A stretch of 64,000 bases of DNA from Styela clava (GCF_964204865.1 NC_135255.1:20489135-20553134), one strand, 5' to 3'. Counted from the first letter of the stretch, positions 24,116 to 36,514 are shown. Translations and numbers: made by a program. The notes: generated by a model not told the origin, from the letters alone.

Positions 24116-25535
24116 GTGTACCGGTAAGTAAGAAATGACAGTAGTTTCTGATTTTATCTTCCAAAATAATCAGTGTCAGTTGTAAACAGTTTTAAAATTC
24201 AAATTTTTAAAGTAGAGCAAATATAAGTGTAGTGATGAATCAGTTTTAGTTAAATTGAGGTACAATAAAAAAATTCACACAAAAACTTTGAATTGGACAG
24301 TTTTAAATTTTATATGAACAGTCGCATAAATGAATCTATTTGCAGATGTTTTTGCGCAGTATGAAAAGTTATTGTTCCACCATTAGGATACGTTGGACTA
24401 GCAAAGTATTGAATAACATAAGATAAACAAAAAGTGGGGCAATGGAAATTTCCGCCAGTAGGGGTTAATTTGTGAAAGTGAGTCAACGGGTAATTTGAAT
24501 ATTGTCCCCACTTTATGAATAATCATCAAAAAATTTATAACATTTATAAACCCCCTAATATCATAAGCCTAATGAATGAAAAAATTTTTTGAGAACAACA
24601 TGGATAAAGAAAACTTTGTCAAATAAATATAAAGCAATTTTACGTGAGCAAAGGTGAAAAATTTGAAAGTCTGAACTCTGAACATGGATGAAAATCGATT
24701 ACAAACAATATTTCAAATTATTGATTTTCATTTAAGTTTGTTGCTTTAGGCAATTGAAATACAACAATGGCCAAAGATTAGACTAATTTTTTAATTGTTC
24801 TGTGATAAATTTGTGTGTAACTTCACATTTTTGTATTGGCATATGGAGGGCAATAATGATTTGTACAATTTTGTAAAGGGGCAACGGTATATAAAACTAC
24901 TGCTCTAAATTATCTATAACCCAAGAAAAAATATGTTCGTTGCCAAATGTAACTTTTCAAATTCAACATATATCCTATTCTAAATGCAGAATCAGGATAT
25001 TTTAAATAAAACAGCAACTTCCATTATCTAATTTTCTAAAAAAACACCTTCTTTGAATTACATTTCTTTTCCAATTTTTTAGATGTTGAAAGTCATCCCC
25101 TGATCATTAGAGCGTAAAAATTGTAAGCATCAATTACGGCACAGTATATTTGCTAAAATAGAGGAGTTATGTGTAGCATAGTACAAAATTGGAATTTAAG
25201 CATTAGGACGCAAATGTAAAATGGAGGCATTTGACTGCTGTGATTCAAATGGGTATATTAGTCACTATGTTATTCTAGAATACCAAAGTGTAATTGCTGA
25301 TCTGTAACTTAGCAGAATCGAGAGTCTATAATTTGAATTAAAATATTCTGCCAAATTGTATTTTATGGCATAGCAGAGTATAATTACTGAACCAGAACTG
25401 TGACACTGCGATTTCAACTATAAACATTCCGCTAATTTGTACTCCTACATACACAGCAATATGTAGGTACTATACTACACAACCCTCCTAAGATAAAATC
25501 AAAAAATAATTTAAACAAATAAAGAAAAAAGAAAT

Positions 25536-27284
25536 TTAAATTTCAGAATCTTTTCCAACAAGAAATTGTTCATCCGCGTCTTCATTTTCAAGATATAGTT
25601 CTGTTTTGCTATTCATAGAAGCGGGGTTAGGAAGGTCGTTGTCATTAACTTGCAACTTTGGAATCCTATCATCCATACCGATAGAGATATTACTATTAGC
25701 GGAACTAGTTTTTGTAGAGGATGAAGAATCAGACCCTTTTAGGAAGTCGTCAACTTTTTTTTTGTCTTCAACGATAAATAATGAAACAAATAAAAAGCCC
25801 CCTCCCCCTATAACACAGGCAAATAATGTAATGTACATTGATCGTTGATACGCCAGGTATCGACTCATATACGTATCAGGTTTTGCCGCTAATAAAGAGT
25901 CTGCGATAACGCCGAGTAAATATGGACTCCCAGCATCACCAAATAAATGTCCGACTAGTAATTGTACAGCGTTTGCAGTCGACCTTCTACTGGGCTGGCA
26001 AACGTACAAGGTCATATCGCTGATTAGAGTCCATGTGAAACAAATTGTTAAATCAGCAAAAAATACGAGAGTCCATGCGGCATTTATATTGACAGTCGCT
26101 AAATGTAATCCAATATACAGCAAAGGTGCACCAAGTAAAAGTCCAATAGCACATACAATAGGGTCAGCATATGCACATCCATTGAGCTTCCAACGCCGTG
26201 CGGATTCAGCGCCAATTCCAACGCCTCCAAAACCAGCGATGCATGTAATCAGCCCAAATATAAAACTGATGCCTGCGTAGTCACAATCGTCTTCCAAACA
26301 CGGTTCCAAAGCCCCGATTGCGATTTGGGAATACGCAAAATATGTTGGACCCCACAGAGTAAGTGATCCAACAACGAAAGCCATAAATGTGAAGCCAAGT
26401 GTGACAAAAATGAACGACTTATTTTTTGTAAGATAACTCAAATCGTTTAGGTAAGTATTCTGGTTTTTATCGACGTCTTTTGCTTTGGCTTCACACGCTC
26501 CTCTGGGCGGGTTAGGGCAGACAAAAATAAGGAGCAAAACTGCAACGATACCCAAACCAGGGGTGACTCGTAATGCCCATTCCCATCCTCCAAGAGCTTT
26601 TGCTACAGCAGAACCGACGATATAACCAAGACCGCTACCAACAGGTGTCGCAAAAAAGAATACCGACAACATTCTGGTACGATCCGCTCCAGCAAACATG
26701 TCTCCAATCAAAGTAGGGGCGATAGTCGAATACGATGCTTCCCCTATTCCGACAAGAGCTCTAGTAAGTAGAAACAGTGGAAAGTGTTCAGGTTTGGAAA
26801 TAAACGATGCGGCAAGAGTAAATCCTGACCACATCAGCATTCCAACGACCATAATAATAATTCGGTTGTATCTGTCTCCAAGGTACCCAAATAATGGAGC
26901 TACAAGCATATAACTGATTATGAAGACAGTTTGTAACAGTCCTGCCATTGCGTTGTTTATCTCAAAATTGTCTGTAATTTGAATCAAAACGCCAGCAATT
27001 GTGTAACGATCCATATAATTTAGAAGATTAATGAAAAATAGTATCCCAACTCCAGCGTATCGACGCCATTTTGGAATGTTTGCAAGTCCAGGCGGCTCAG
27101 AAGACTCACTATCTGATTGTATATGTCCGTTTAATTCCTTCCCTTGGTCCGCAGAAATCAATGCCGATGAGCTGTCCGCAACATTGGGGTCAAAATATTG
27201 ACTAGATGATGAACCAGTAGGTGAGTCCTCTCTTCGTACCCATACGTCGTTGCCATTGTAAGGTACGGGAGCCATTGTTTTCAC
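25536..27284 (-). CDS. SPNS1: Spinster-type major facilitator transporter
   Basis: A 582-aa major facilitator superfamily protein of the Spinster family. Vertebrate SPNS1 exports lysophospholipids from late endosomes and lysosomes. Visible features, in order, are a Ser/Pro/acidic N-terminal tail of about 70 residues, INLLNYMDRYTIAGVL in helix 1, the loop motif GYLGDRYNR between helices 2 and 3, GIGEASYSTIAPTLIGDMF, PVGSGLGYIVGS, LRVTPGLG, FIFGLITCIAGFGGVGIG, and a polar C-terminal tail of about 80 residues. About twelve hydrophobic helices can be traced. The gene is one uninterrupted exon with Met at 27284 (a second Met lies at residue 4). SPNS2 or SPNS3 assignment cannot be excluded by eye. 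Confidence 0.93.
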   Translation of the reverse strand: MKTMAPVPYNGNDVWVRREDSPTGSSSSQYFDPNVADSSSALISADQGKELNGHIQSDSESSEPPGLANIPKWRRYAGVGILFFINLLNYMDRYTIAGVLIQITDNFEINNAMAGLLQTVFIISYMLVAPLFGYLGDRYNRIIIMVVGMLMWSGFTLAASFISKPEHFPLFLLTRALVGIGEASYSTIAPTLIGDMFAGADRTRMLSVFFFATPVGSGLGYIVGSAVAKALGGWEWALRVTPGLGIVAVLLLIFVCPNPPRGACEAKAKDVDKNQNTYLNDLSYLTKNKSFIFVTLGFTFMAFVVGSLTLWGPTYFAYSQIAIGALEPCLEDDCDYAGISFIFGLITCIAGFGGVGIGAESARRWKLNGCAYADPIVCAIGLLLGAPLLYIGLHLATVNINAAWTLVFFADLTICFTWTLISDMTLYVCQPSRRSTANAVQLLVGHLFGDAGSPYLLGVIADSLLAAKPDTYMSRYLAYQRSMYITLFACVIGGGGFLFVSLFIVEDKKKVDDFLKGSDSSSSTKTSSANSNISIGMDDRIPKLQVNDNDLPNPASMNSKTELYLENEDADEQFLVGKDSEI

Positions 27285-28449
27285 GTATTTTGTTCGTTCA
27301 GAATCGGTTATAATGAATTTATAATTATGGTACTTCCCAACTATTGACCTATTATCATTAGTGAGAATAAAAATATGAAACTTGAAAAAATAAATAAATT
27401 TTTGTAAACAAATGTATTTTGGGCGACCTCATACAGTTATAGGGATTTAGAATATTATGTTTTTACAGGCAGCGATGGCTAACTAATCCCATACCCGATA
27501 TCAGGATATGGAATGGTTACCACAAGAGAGGCAGAGAGACGATAAAAACAAAATAAATAAAACTGATTACAGAATCAGGAAAGCAAACGAAACCTCAAGT
27601 AAAGTTTAAAACATACAGATTTTAGATTAAAAGGGCTGTCAAAAAAAGTAAAACGTGTTTGCTCACCCAAAAGTATTGAGTTATTTGAAGCGTGCACATA
27701 CTGACATACATGAAATCACGCAGACAATGTTCTTAACATCAAGTCCATGCTTTTAAACAATTAACACCTTCCACATTAGCTTCACTGTAACAGAGAGCAA
27801 TACTGCAATATGAAAATCCTAACTCTGTGACTTTATTCTAAAAGCTGAAAAGTTTGACCTGAACAGGCAACGAAACGCTGTGGTTTGGTGACATTTGTCA
27901 ATGCCTACTGTTTTTCTTCTCCCAGCTGCCCAGTCTCCTGTGGTTTCATTTGAATTTGAGATAATAATTTAATATCAGAATATACCGGTAGTCCAAGAAG
28001 CTTAAGCTTTATGTAGTTATGCTTCTAGGTAATATTAACCAGTTACCGGTACTCCAAACACAGAAACACTGACACAGAAAAACATAACCTACCGGTATTT
28101 AGTTTTACTGTTTTAAATAGGTACCGTAACATATTTCATGTATTTAGTCTAGTTCGACGTTATTCTATTGATATTTTTAACTTATCATTTTCTCAATTTC
28201 TATCATCTATTTATTATGTGTATCCGACTTTCCCAAGGGTGCCCAGCACGATAGGGTAACTAGCGTTGGTTTTTGACGTCTTCTCTTCTTTTTTTTTTTT
28301 GCCAAATTTAAATCCATTGCCAATTCGGATTTATGATATTGATAGTTTTGGTTTATCCAAATATATTATTTAAATTTAGTTGCACGAATCCCAATTTTCC
28401 AGGTAATTTAGGTGATATTATAGAGCGTCTTCTCTTCACCCTGAAATGC

Positions 28450-28735
28450 GATTTTAGGATAGGATAGGATTTACATATTTATCCCGGGGGAGAGGAAAGC
28501 CGATAAGACGGCTTATCCATATGGCGAACCACGGCCTCTCGTCCGGTTATCATTCCAAGTCGGGTATGGGATTAGTTTTTACTGTATTGTTTGTTTTCGG
28601 AAGCATGGACTTGGTGGTGGAGGAACCATCCCTGCATGGGATTCGAACCTGCGAACCCACGCAGAGTAATTAGAGGTGCGGTGGCGAGCGTATTCCTAAC
28701 GCTTAGCCCGTTGAGCCACACCGCCGCGCTTTTTT
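28450..28735 (-). mobile_element. tRNA-derived SINE (family S)
   Basis: Read on the minus strand from 28735, the head is ggcggtgtggctcaacggg, a polymerase III A-box-like start, followed by 'aagcgttaggaatacgctcg' and the B-box ggttcgaatccc. The body includes 'caagtccatgcttccgaaaa'-like and 'taaccggacgagaggccgtg'-like sequence, and the tail is 'ataaatatgtaaatcc'. Copies or pieces lie at 43597-43860, 58880-59190, 39425-39530, 36855-37010 and 55735-55800. It is not a functional tRNA gene. Confidence 0.8.
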
Positions 28736-29756
28736 TATTTCTTCCAATTTCCAGATTTCTGATTTTGGTGCACGGCCAAGAAATAAAATTACCGCTGGTC
28801 ATTTTTATACCATGGCAGAGAACTAAATTACATCACCTCATCTATTTATTTAATATCTGAATACCAAACTATCAATTAAAAATAAACGACTCTCAACCCT
28901 AGCCTATTCTTTACAATTGATTATTAAAAATAGATTTTGCGTAGTAAGAACGGAACCGGACACGCGGAGAATGGCCTTACATAACCCCTAGTTGTCTTTC
29001 GATCGTTCCAAACGTTCATATTCCAATAACAAAGAAATCTTGCTTTGCAAATTGTACTTTGATTTCAAAACAGATTCTTTGTTTAAATATAATTGCAACT
29101 TTCTTAGAATAACAAGCTTTCTTTCAGAGAAACTCGGTAACTCGTCTAAAGATCAGAGTATGAAGGTGAATGAACGCGAGAACCACTCAAGCGTGTCAGG
29201 TTATTGAACTCAATCGTGCGACTTTTGGCGGAAAACGTTTGTTATTCATTGATGACGTAACCTACTGCGGTGGCTTTTTTGATAAATCCCTTGAAATACC
29301 TCGAATATTAACTTATTTTGCATGGATTAAGGCTGAAAATCACAATTTTGCAGAATATTAAGACTTGTGTGAACGTTTTATAATGAAATTACGCAAAAGC
29401 ATGTGACACACGCTCAAAACGCATGACTGCTGGCTGCGAGAGACGCGTGAAAGCGAAACGTGGCCTCCAGCATCGCGCGACCGGCGTTTTTCTTACACAA
29501 AAGTGGGAAATTTTGCGGTGACGGCCGAACGGGTTTATTTGAGGTGAGAAAAGCAGTCGTACTTGAACTTGAATTAACTCAGTTACGCGGTCGGATCGAC
29601 GGTTATTATGAGTCAATGCTCGAAATAGTCCCCAATACGGGATAGACATTGCGAAGCCATGCGAAAGTGAAATTACGTTAGCGAGAGAGGGAATTTATTG
29701 CTTTTGACAAACCAGAAATATATAAATTAATAACGTACTAATCATCATTTAAAGCA

Positions 29757-29998
29757 GGGGTGTGCAACCAGCGACCCGCGGGCCAAATGCGGCCCGCAAT
29801 GAATGGTGTGCGTCCCACGAAACGAGTTTTTAATTTAATTCAATCGGTTACGTGTGAGTAATCCTTATCCTTTTGCGTTGCAGACTACTAATGTTTGTGC
29901 CTGCAACTATTAGGAAGCCTATGTTAAATAAAGGTTTAGCCTGCGGTTTCACCCAGTCATTTGTATCCGGCCCTCCTGTATTAAAAGTACACACCCCT
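29757..29998. mobile_element. hAT-like element (family caggggtgtg)
   Basis: Ends caggggtgtgcaacc and gtacacacccctg are inverted repeats. Just inside the left end is 'acccgcgggccaaatgcggc'. Related sequences lie at 48507-48852 and about 50870-51003, sharing 'ggtgaaaccg(t/c)(g)gg' text in one orientation. The 8-bp flanks do not match, so the ends may be altered. Confidence 0.6.
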
Positions 29999-30637
29999 GA
30001 ATCAAAATTTGGGTAATTTCTTCGAATTTCGGTCCTGCGCGTTGCCATATTTGGCACTGTGACTATATTCGAAAAAATTCTATTATTTTTGAATGTTTAC
30101 AGTTTTTAAAGACGGGCGCTACCGGACATACGTGAATTTGTTTAACAAATAAGCCTACCAGATACTGTAAATAACTGAATACCTTATGTTCACGATTCGA
30201 ATCTCATTAAAAATTCCCAACGGTGTAAAGCGATTGCAGACTTGCAGTGAAACGTAAAAGAAAGTTTTTCGGCGCACTTACACTAATCACAATTAGGCGT
30301 CGAATTTATCGCTCGCTTTAATTACGATAATTACTCAACGCTTTCACATCTGGTTAACAATAGCAAATACTCTCCTGATAATATTATTTATCATCTATCT
30401 ATTGATTTGCAACAGACAGCCGCTAATATTCACGGCATCCCACGGCGACGACAAATAAGTAACGGCTTTTGTGTTAAGATGTGCCATCGATTGTGTTTTT
30501 GTGATACTAATCTCTCATCCTACTTTGTACGCTTTTATATTGAGATCTGCTAAAACGACTTATCGACAATTCGGTGCTTTTATACAAACTGCAGATAACT
30601 TTGACATATTGCGCTAATTGTCCTAAGCAATCTGTAC

Positions 30638-31075
30638 ATGGGCTATTCCAAGTGACATTACAGGACAATTCCAGAAATTTTTCATGTTGTTAGATGCAAT
30701 ATATTCATACATTTTCAGCGACATCTTTTGTTTCATTCTCCCATCAGTTGCTTTATTGAATATGGAAAAAATTGCACAAAAGTTACACCCAAGACATACT
30801 TGTGGATATGAAAAATATAGCGTGACACTACAGGACGGTAAATCCACCATGCATTAACAGTAGGCCTACATTGTGTTGTGCTGTAAATTTTTGCGATGGT
30901 ACAGCATGAGCTTATAATATTTAGCTGAAGGACCCCTCTATGTGTTGCTCATTTCACCTAATGTGACACTGTAAATCCATGCCAATGATGTGCATATTGT
31001 ATGTGACACTACAGGACGTGACACCACAGGACATTTTTCCACTCCGGAATAGCGGCCTCTATCATCTCTCAAAAT
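30638..31075. mobile_element. Possible transposable element with repeated gtgaca-type motifs
   Basis: Outer ends gggctattccaagtgac and cactccggaatagc are loosely inverted. Inside, gtgaca(t/c)(t/c)acaggac occurs at about 30653, 30822, 31007 and 31020, all in the same orientation and mostly near the ends. Such subterminal repeats can be transposase-binding sites. I do not recognise the family, and no target duplication is clear. Confidence 0.45.
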
Positions 31076-31544
31076 TCTGGTAATAAATTGTTAAATGAGT
31101 GAAGAAATGTCTACAGCACTGCAAACATTTAAACTTTATTAACTCAAATTCAGTGAGTCCATTTCAAATGAAATAACTGTATCACACAATCAAACACTTT
31201 GTGTCACGAATCATCACAAAATATGTCAATTATACCAAAATTTCTACATTTTAGGCCATTTTTAAAAACCATCAAAAACCTGGGTGAAATTTTAACTTTT
31301 TCGGTGAAAGGAATGCAGTCCAATAAAATTCCAATGTTTTTTGTTGATATAAAAAATCCAAAAAAATTACTTTCACTACACTTTTACGTAATACAAGTCT
31401 CACTGGTGCCTTTTGCTCCTTACAAATCCAAATAAAAGTAGCCACTGATATCTAATGCTCTCAAGGCGTACTTCGCTGTCTAAGATATCTAAAAAATATC
31501 TTATAATCGCTCTACACGTACTTCGCTGTTGGCATTATCCAAGG

Positions 31545-32955
31545 CAGGGGTCACCAAACTTTTTTGACCGCGGGCCGGGTATGACTCAAATTGTGTTGAA
31601 ACGGGCCGGATGAATATTTTTGTCAATGCAATACAATAAATTCACAAATGTTGGGAATATCGCAGAATATAGATCGAGAACATCCTAGGAAAAAAAATTA
31701 ACAAGATTTCTATATCTAGACAACTATCCTGAGTTTAGCTGTTATCAAAACGTTGCTGTCATGAATTAGAAATGTTACAAAATCCGCGGCAAAAATTGTA
31801 CGCATCACGTCTGCTAACGACTGCATGCTGCAGCTTGGAATTCCATGAAATTTTGACATAATTTAGATAAAATAAACAACTATTATCTGGTATTTGAATT
31901 TTTTCATTAACGCATAAATTTCCCAACATTCGACGCTTTTAAAAATTACGCTCCAGTTATACGTAGTGCGAATTATTGATATTGTCTATGCCTGGACACC
32001 AATAAAATTTATATGGACGTGTGTATTTCTTGTCTAACTTGATACTTACCAATTTGTATGAAGTTCGTACAATCAGAACATCGTTAATTATTACCCACAA
32101 TGAACCACTGTCAAACTATCATGCACAACTCCAGCGTTTATTTGCGACGATCTTTCGGCGGTGTCAATGACCGTTGCCAGAATAAAATCCTGAAATTATC
32201 TCAATATACCATAGATGTGACGCACATCGAAAGATTAGTGATTGATATGTGTTATTTTTCCATATTTAGTACAGTTCTTATCAAAAAAGTAATACAATCA
32301 TTATGGAAAAATTTGGCTGTCGGGCGGTACTAAAATTCCGACATCTCCGTTATTTCTTGACCGTTTATTCCAAACTTGGTATTGTTTTCTATTTTTACTC
32401 AGATCTTTCCACTGGAGCAGTTTTTATTTAAATCGGATGAACTTCCATTTTTTTGTAACATACCTACATGAATATCCGCATTAAAGCAGTACAAAAGTTA
32501 GTGTGGCTTTTGAAATTTGAGGAGTACGCGAGGGATTACAGTACTGTTAGCACAAAATGCACATTCGACGTTTATTTTAGCACGAAAAACAAACAGTTTC
32601 GTCGAAAGCAAGCGCCACGAGTGTACAAGTGTATCGCAGAAAACGTTACGTACTGGTAGCATTCAAAGTCGCAAAAACGAAGTTTTGTTTACAACCACGA
32701 CTGAAAATCTGTCAGGGTGACAAAAGTGTATGAGCGGATGCGGAAAGGCCTATTATTACGTCACTTTTCTGCATCTTGCCGATTGGCCAATGTTACGAAA
32801 TAAACAAGGACGACCATGCTCGTGAAAATTTTCCTTGGAAAAAAATTTAGCCATTTTTGCGTGTTATTGCGGACCGGATAAAATGACGCCGCGGGCCGGA
32901 TAAAATGACGTCGCGGGCTGGATCCGGCCCGCGGGCCGTGGTTTGGTGACCCCTG
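31545..32955. mobile_element. hAT-like element (1.41 kb) with perfect 8-bp target duplication
   Basis: Left end caggggtcaccaaac and right end gtttggtgacccctg are perfect inverted repeats. The flanks are atccaagg at 31537-31544 and 32956-32963, a perfect 8-bp duplication. Subterminal gc-rich 'cgcgggcc' motifs are repeated near the right end. The interior has only short open frames with no transposase similarity that I can see, so it is non-autonomous or decayed. Confidence 0.88.
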
Positions 32956-33402
32956 ATCCAAGGCATATAAGCGCGTATTTTCATCTATCTCGTTTGGTTC
33001 ATTTGGTGAAAGAATTTTTGATAGAAAACCAAGAAACGTCCGATTTTCAGTGAATCGTTTGTATGAATGAATTTATGTCTTATTACAAAATCGCATTTAA
33101 ATAAAAACGTTTTTTTTTCTTTTTTTTTAGGGGGGAGGGAGGGGCATGCCCCCACATGCTATGCCTATGATACCCGATGCAGTGTGCCGACAAGAGTCCT
33201 ATCCAGGGACATCGTGTGATCGCGATAATCAGCAAACGTCTTCTTGTTTTAGTAGACGTATGCCATCATTTTTTTTTGTATTTGGCTCTTCGAAAGTTAT
33301 GTATTAGATTTATGTAATTATAGACTGTAGAGCAGGGGTTCCCAGACCGAGGCCCGATTACGGCCCTCGTAACAATTTAAAATGGCCCGCCTGACCTATA
33401 AC

Positions 33403-34533
33403 CAGGGTTACCATCTATCTAGAGCAGTGCTCTTCAACCTTTTTGTTATTGTGGAACCCCTGATATATTTTTTCGATTTTTATGGAAATTTAAATATTAA
33501 AATAAATTGGAAAAATTTAAAATAAAACACAAAATACTCTTAACACGAAATATTTGTAATTCAAATATTTCTAGCTCAACAGCGAAACAGAAAGAAGGTA
33601 AAAGCGTGAAATTCAGTGACTAGGTTGTTCTTGCATTTCCTTTGCAATCTTCTTGAATTGTCATACTCATGTCTACAATCTTTAAACAACTTCGCATGAA
33701 CATGCTAAAGCAAGAAATGATTCCCCTAAAAAATAACGTTGAGCCTCTAAGGAACCCTATAAACTGAAGGAACCCCACTGCATGTATTGCGGAACCCCCG
33801 TAGAAGAGCACTGACCTAGAGTCAAAAATAAGCACGGGTGTCAAACGATTATTTTGAGGGGTATCTGACAACGGCAGAAACGCAGAATAAAATGAGAAAG
33901 AAATCATACAAAATTCTCTTCCTTACTCCAATTTTTCATCTGCACACGTTTTTTTTTATTAGAAGTCGTTTCGAGCAAGGAAAGCCATGAAATCGCAAAA
34001 AGCAATGGAGCGCCATGATATCACAGCCCCGCGCAAACATTAAAATATGAAAAGCTATATAAAGGTACACATAATACACACATAAAACTTCCAGCATTCG
34101 ACATCTTCAACGGGAAACAGCAACCTAAAGGACGTCTGTGCCTAATAAGCCCATCTACTCCAAGATGTGCGTATCATATAAATTAATAAATAACATAAAC
34201 ACATACTTTCAAATATTACCATCACTGAGCCAAATCATTTATATTTAACGCTACCAAAATTTGCTTTAGCAGTTTTTGGTCTTTGAGATCAAGCTGTGCA
34301 TTTCTTATTTCAGAGCAACTGAAGTCTAAATTTACTCTAACTTGTATAAGAGCTCTGACAGACTGTTCGCTTAAGAGAGTTTTTTTCGTTGGTCATTCGT
34401 GTTTCTAAGACAAAATAACCACGCAACTCAAAAATAAGCACCTTCCTTAGACATAAGCACAACATTACTTTATGAGACATGGGTTTAGAAAATAAGCACA
34501 AATCTTAGAAATAAGCACGATATGGTAACCCTG
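33403..34533. mobile_element. hAT-like element interrupted by a second element
   Basis: Ends cagggttaccat and atggtaaccctg are perfect inverted repeats. Flanks are cctataac (33395-33402) and cttataac (34534-34541), an 8-bp duplication with one mismatch. 'aaataagcac' recurs several times toward the right end. The 389-bp element 33425-33813 lies 22 bp inside its left end. The outer element itself sits in an older remnant that begins caggggttcccagacc at 33333. Confidence 0.8.
33425..33813. mobile_element. Nested hAT-like MITE (389 bp)
   Basis: Ends cagtgctcttcaac and gaagagcactg are inverted. Flanks atctagag (33417-33424) and acctagag (33814-33821) are an 8-bp duplication with one mismatch. 'ggaacccc' motifs lie inside both ends (tgtggaacccctgat and tgcggaacccccgta), so this is a family typical of hAT MITEs. 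It inserted into the element at 33403-34533. Confidence 0.8.
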
Positions 34534-35454
34534 CTTATAACACTTTATAGTTTATGTGTTTACGTTCCAGATACCACCAATTGTTACGTCATTATCACAG
34601 ATAAAGTACGTGTATAATCGTAATAATTCAAGCAAAACATAAGTATCCATTTATGCGAGGCCGCATGCCAGATTTAACCTCATTAAGCGCTATCAGTCGC
34701 AAATTACGATGCTAGGTGTATCTAAAATCAAGCTTGCAGCCTATTTTAGTGACTATTTTTTATGCCGTGTCAATGCCTCTTACGTAGTGAGATTCATACT
34801 TTTTCTGAAACGAGGGAACCTGTTTTCGGTAATTTCAATACAAAGGTGAACCCATTCTTAGAATTTTTAATCCCGCCGCGGGATTTAACGGATTTTCCAG
34901 AGCGATAATATAAAAGTCCCAGACTCAGCAGAGAATCACAAGCAAGAATCAATTTGTGATAAAAACAGTATCGCAACACTGAATACCCTGCGTGGGCATG
35001 ACTGAATCAGCTTTCCCTCTCCGGGATAAATTATACGAAAATCCTACCTAATTCCAACCCTGGATTAGCAGATCACCCTTGTCGGTTCCATTACATTTGA
35101 ACCCACGACAATTGCACCTGCATACTATTGCACCTATGAAGTTTATTTTTGTTTTACGGATATTTGAACCCATACTAACCCTAACCCACGAGTTTTAGCA
35201 CCCGCATATAGATTGAACCCGCGAATATACACATGGGTTCAAATGTACGGTCACCTCCTTGTCCACAATTCCCAGCCCTTTAAACACGAATTAATCTATC
35301 TTGTTGGCTTTCCTCATCCCAAGATAATTAGTCACATACGCTAAACACCCTGAGCGGGCATGATTGAATAAGCTTTTTTCTTGTCAGATAAATTATAAAA
35401 AATCCTATCTTTGGTTTAGCAGAGCATATAAATCCACCATGCATGCCCAAAAAG

Positions 35455-35575
35455 GTGCTCCCGAAGTATGTGTACCAAGATGGCGCACAACCTGAACATA
35501 GTATGTGTACCAGGTGAGGGTTCAGGTTGTGCGCTATCTTGGTACAAATACTTCGGTAGAGCCCCCAAACAACTG
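35455..35575. mobile_element. Foldback MITE (family A, short form)
   Basis: Left arm ggtgctcccgaagtatgtg and right arm 'caaatacttcggtagagccc' are inverted. The inner arms read accaagatggcgcacaacc and ggttgtgcgctatcttggt. Total about 120 bp, close to the copies at 1423-1532 and 61540-61645. Confidence 0.78.
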
Positions 35576-35699
35576 AATTAACCCATACTAAACATCCGTC
35601 ATATTTCCGAGGGCTTTTCTCCCCACAGAATGAATATGGAAATCTTATCCAATCCCCATCAGAGCTAAGATCTGAAGCCCGACCCGAGATTTCGGGCCG

Positions 35700-36145
35700 G
35701 GTCAAGTCGGGCCTGAAATGTCAATCATTACGTTCGGGTCGGGCCTGAAATGTCAATCATTACGTTCGGGTCGGGCCTGAAATGTCAATCATTTTGTTCG
35801 GGCCGGGAATGTCAATCATTTTGTTCGGGCCGGGCCTGGAATGTCAATCATTACGTTCGGGTCGGGCCTGAAATGTCAATCATTACGTTCGGGTCGGGCC
35901 TGAAATGTCAATCATTACGTTCGGGTCGGGCCTGAAATGTCAATCATTTTGTTCGGGCCGGGCCTGGAATGTCAATCATTACGTTCGGGTCGGGCCTGAA
36001 ATGTCAATCATTTTGTTCGGGCCGGGCCTGGAATGTCAATCATTACGTTCGGGTCGGGCCTGAAATGTCAATCATTACGTTCGGGCCGGGCCTGGAATGT
36101 CAATCATTACGTTCGGGTCGGGCCTGAAATGTCAATCATTACATT
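35700..36145. repeat. 32-bp minisatellite, about 14 copies, inside a gc-rich inverted-repeat element
   Basis: The unit is 'aatgtcaatcatta' + 'cgttcgggtcgggcctga'. A second type replaces acgttcgggtcgggcctga with ttgttcgggccgggcctgg, and the two types are interspersed. The array is enclosed by ctaagatctgaagcccgac on the left and gggctcgatcttacctc near 36440-36455 on the right, loosely inverted. This suggests the array expanded within a transposon-like element. Confidence 0.88.
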
Positions 36146-36514
36146 CTGGTCAGGCTTTTCTATTGCTGACATTTTTTAAAATAAATATATGTTTATAACA
36201 AAATAGTACTAAAACTATGTGTGAATACTAAACAAAGGAATACTTGTTATGAAAGAAATAATTTGAATAAAACAGAGAAGAAGCTGTAATGGACCTTTCC
36301 GCGACCTTTGATACCCGAAAATATTCTTTCTATACTTTACCATACCCAGCTCGGGCCTGCAAATCCAGTTAATTAGTCGGGCTCGGGCCGGGTTTAATAC
36401 CCACGGGCCCGGGTCGGGCCGACTCTGGAATTTTTGGGCTCGATCTTACCTCTAAACCCCATATTTATTTCATAAACAAAAAATTCAATTGTCTCAACCT
36501 TTTTATTCCCAAAA

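Larger units (their letters stand above)
20700..25535. other. Intergenic region between POLR2B and the SPNS gene
   Basis: No gene is seen. POLR2B promoter sequence should begin just right of 20699, but I recognise no TATA box or other defined element. Contents are a partial family A MITE end (about 21541-21615), a mariner-like MITE (about 22176-22376), a retroelement fragment with a 17-bp flanking duplication (22763-22920), a relative of the TA-flanked MITE at 52227 (about 22975-23250), and a set of diverged repeats around 23690-24115 marked by 'gggg(t)taaattttgctac'. The rest is AT-rich and unremarkable. Confidence 0.6.
27285..36514. other. Repeat-rich intergenic region between SPNS and UTP14
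   Basis: No gene is supported. The stretch holds a tRNA-derived SINE (28450-28735), a relatively CpG-rich block (29390-29680) that may be regulatory for nothing I can name, a hAT-like element (29757-29998), a possible element with repeated gtgacactacaggac motifs (30638-31075), a 1.4-kb hAT-like element (31545-32955), a nested pair (33403-34533 with 33425-33813 inside), a foldback MITE (35455-35575) and a 32-bp minisatellite (35700-36145). Short open frames occur inside these repeats and are not believed. Confidence 0.65.

Noticed and set aside
29390-29680. gc-richer block as a promoter or CpG island for SPNS
   Set aside because: It is 2.1 kb from the start codon with no exon or defined motif between. 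The evidence is composition only.
35750-35935. 61-codon frame with a repeated peptide in the 32-bp array
   Set aside because: A 32-bp period is not a multiple of three, and the frame arises from a stop-free repeat. No start context or homology supports it.
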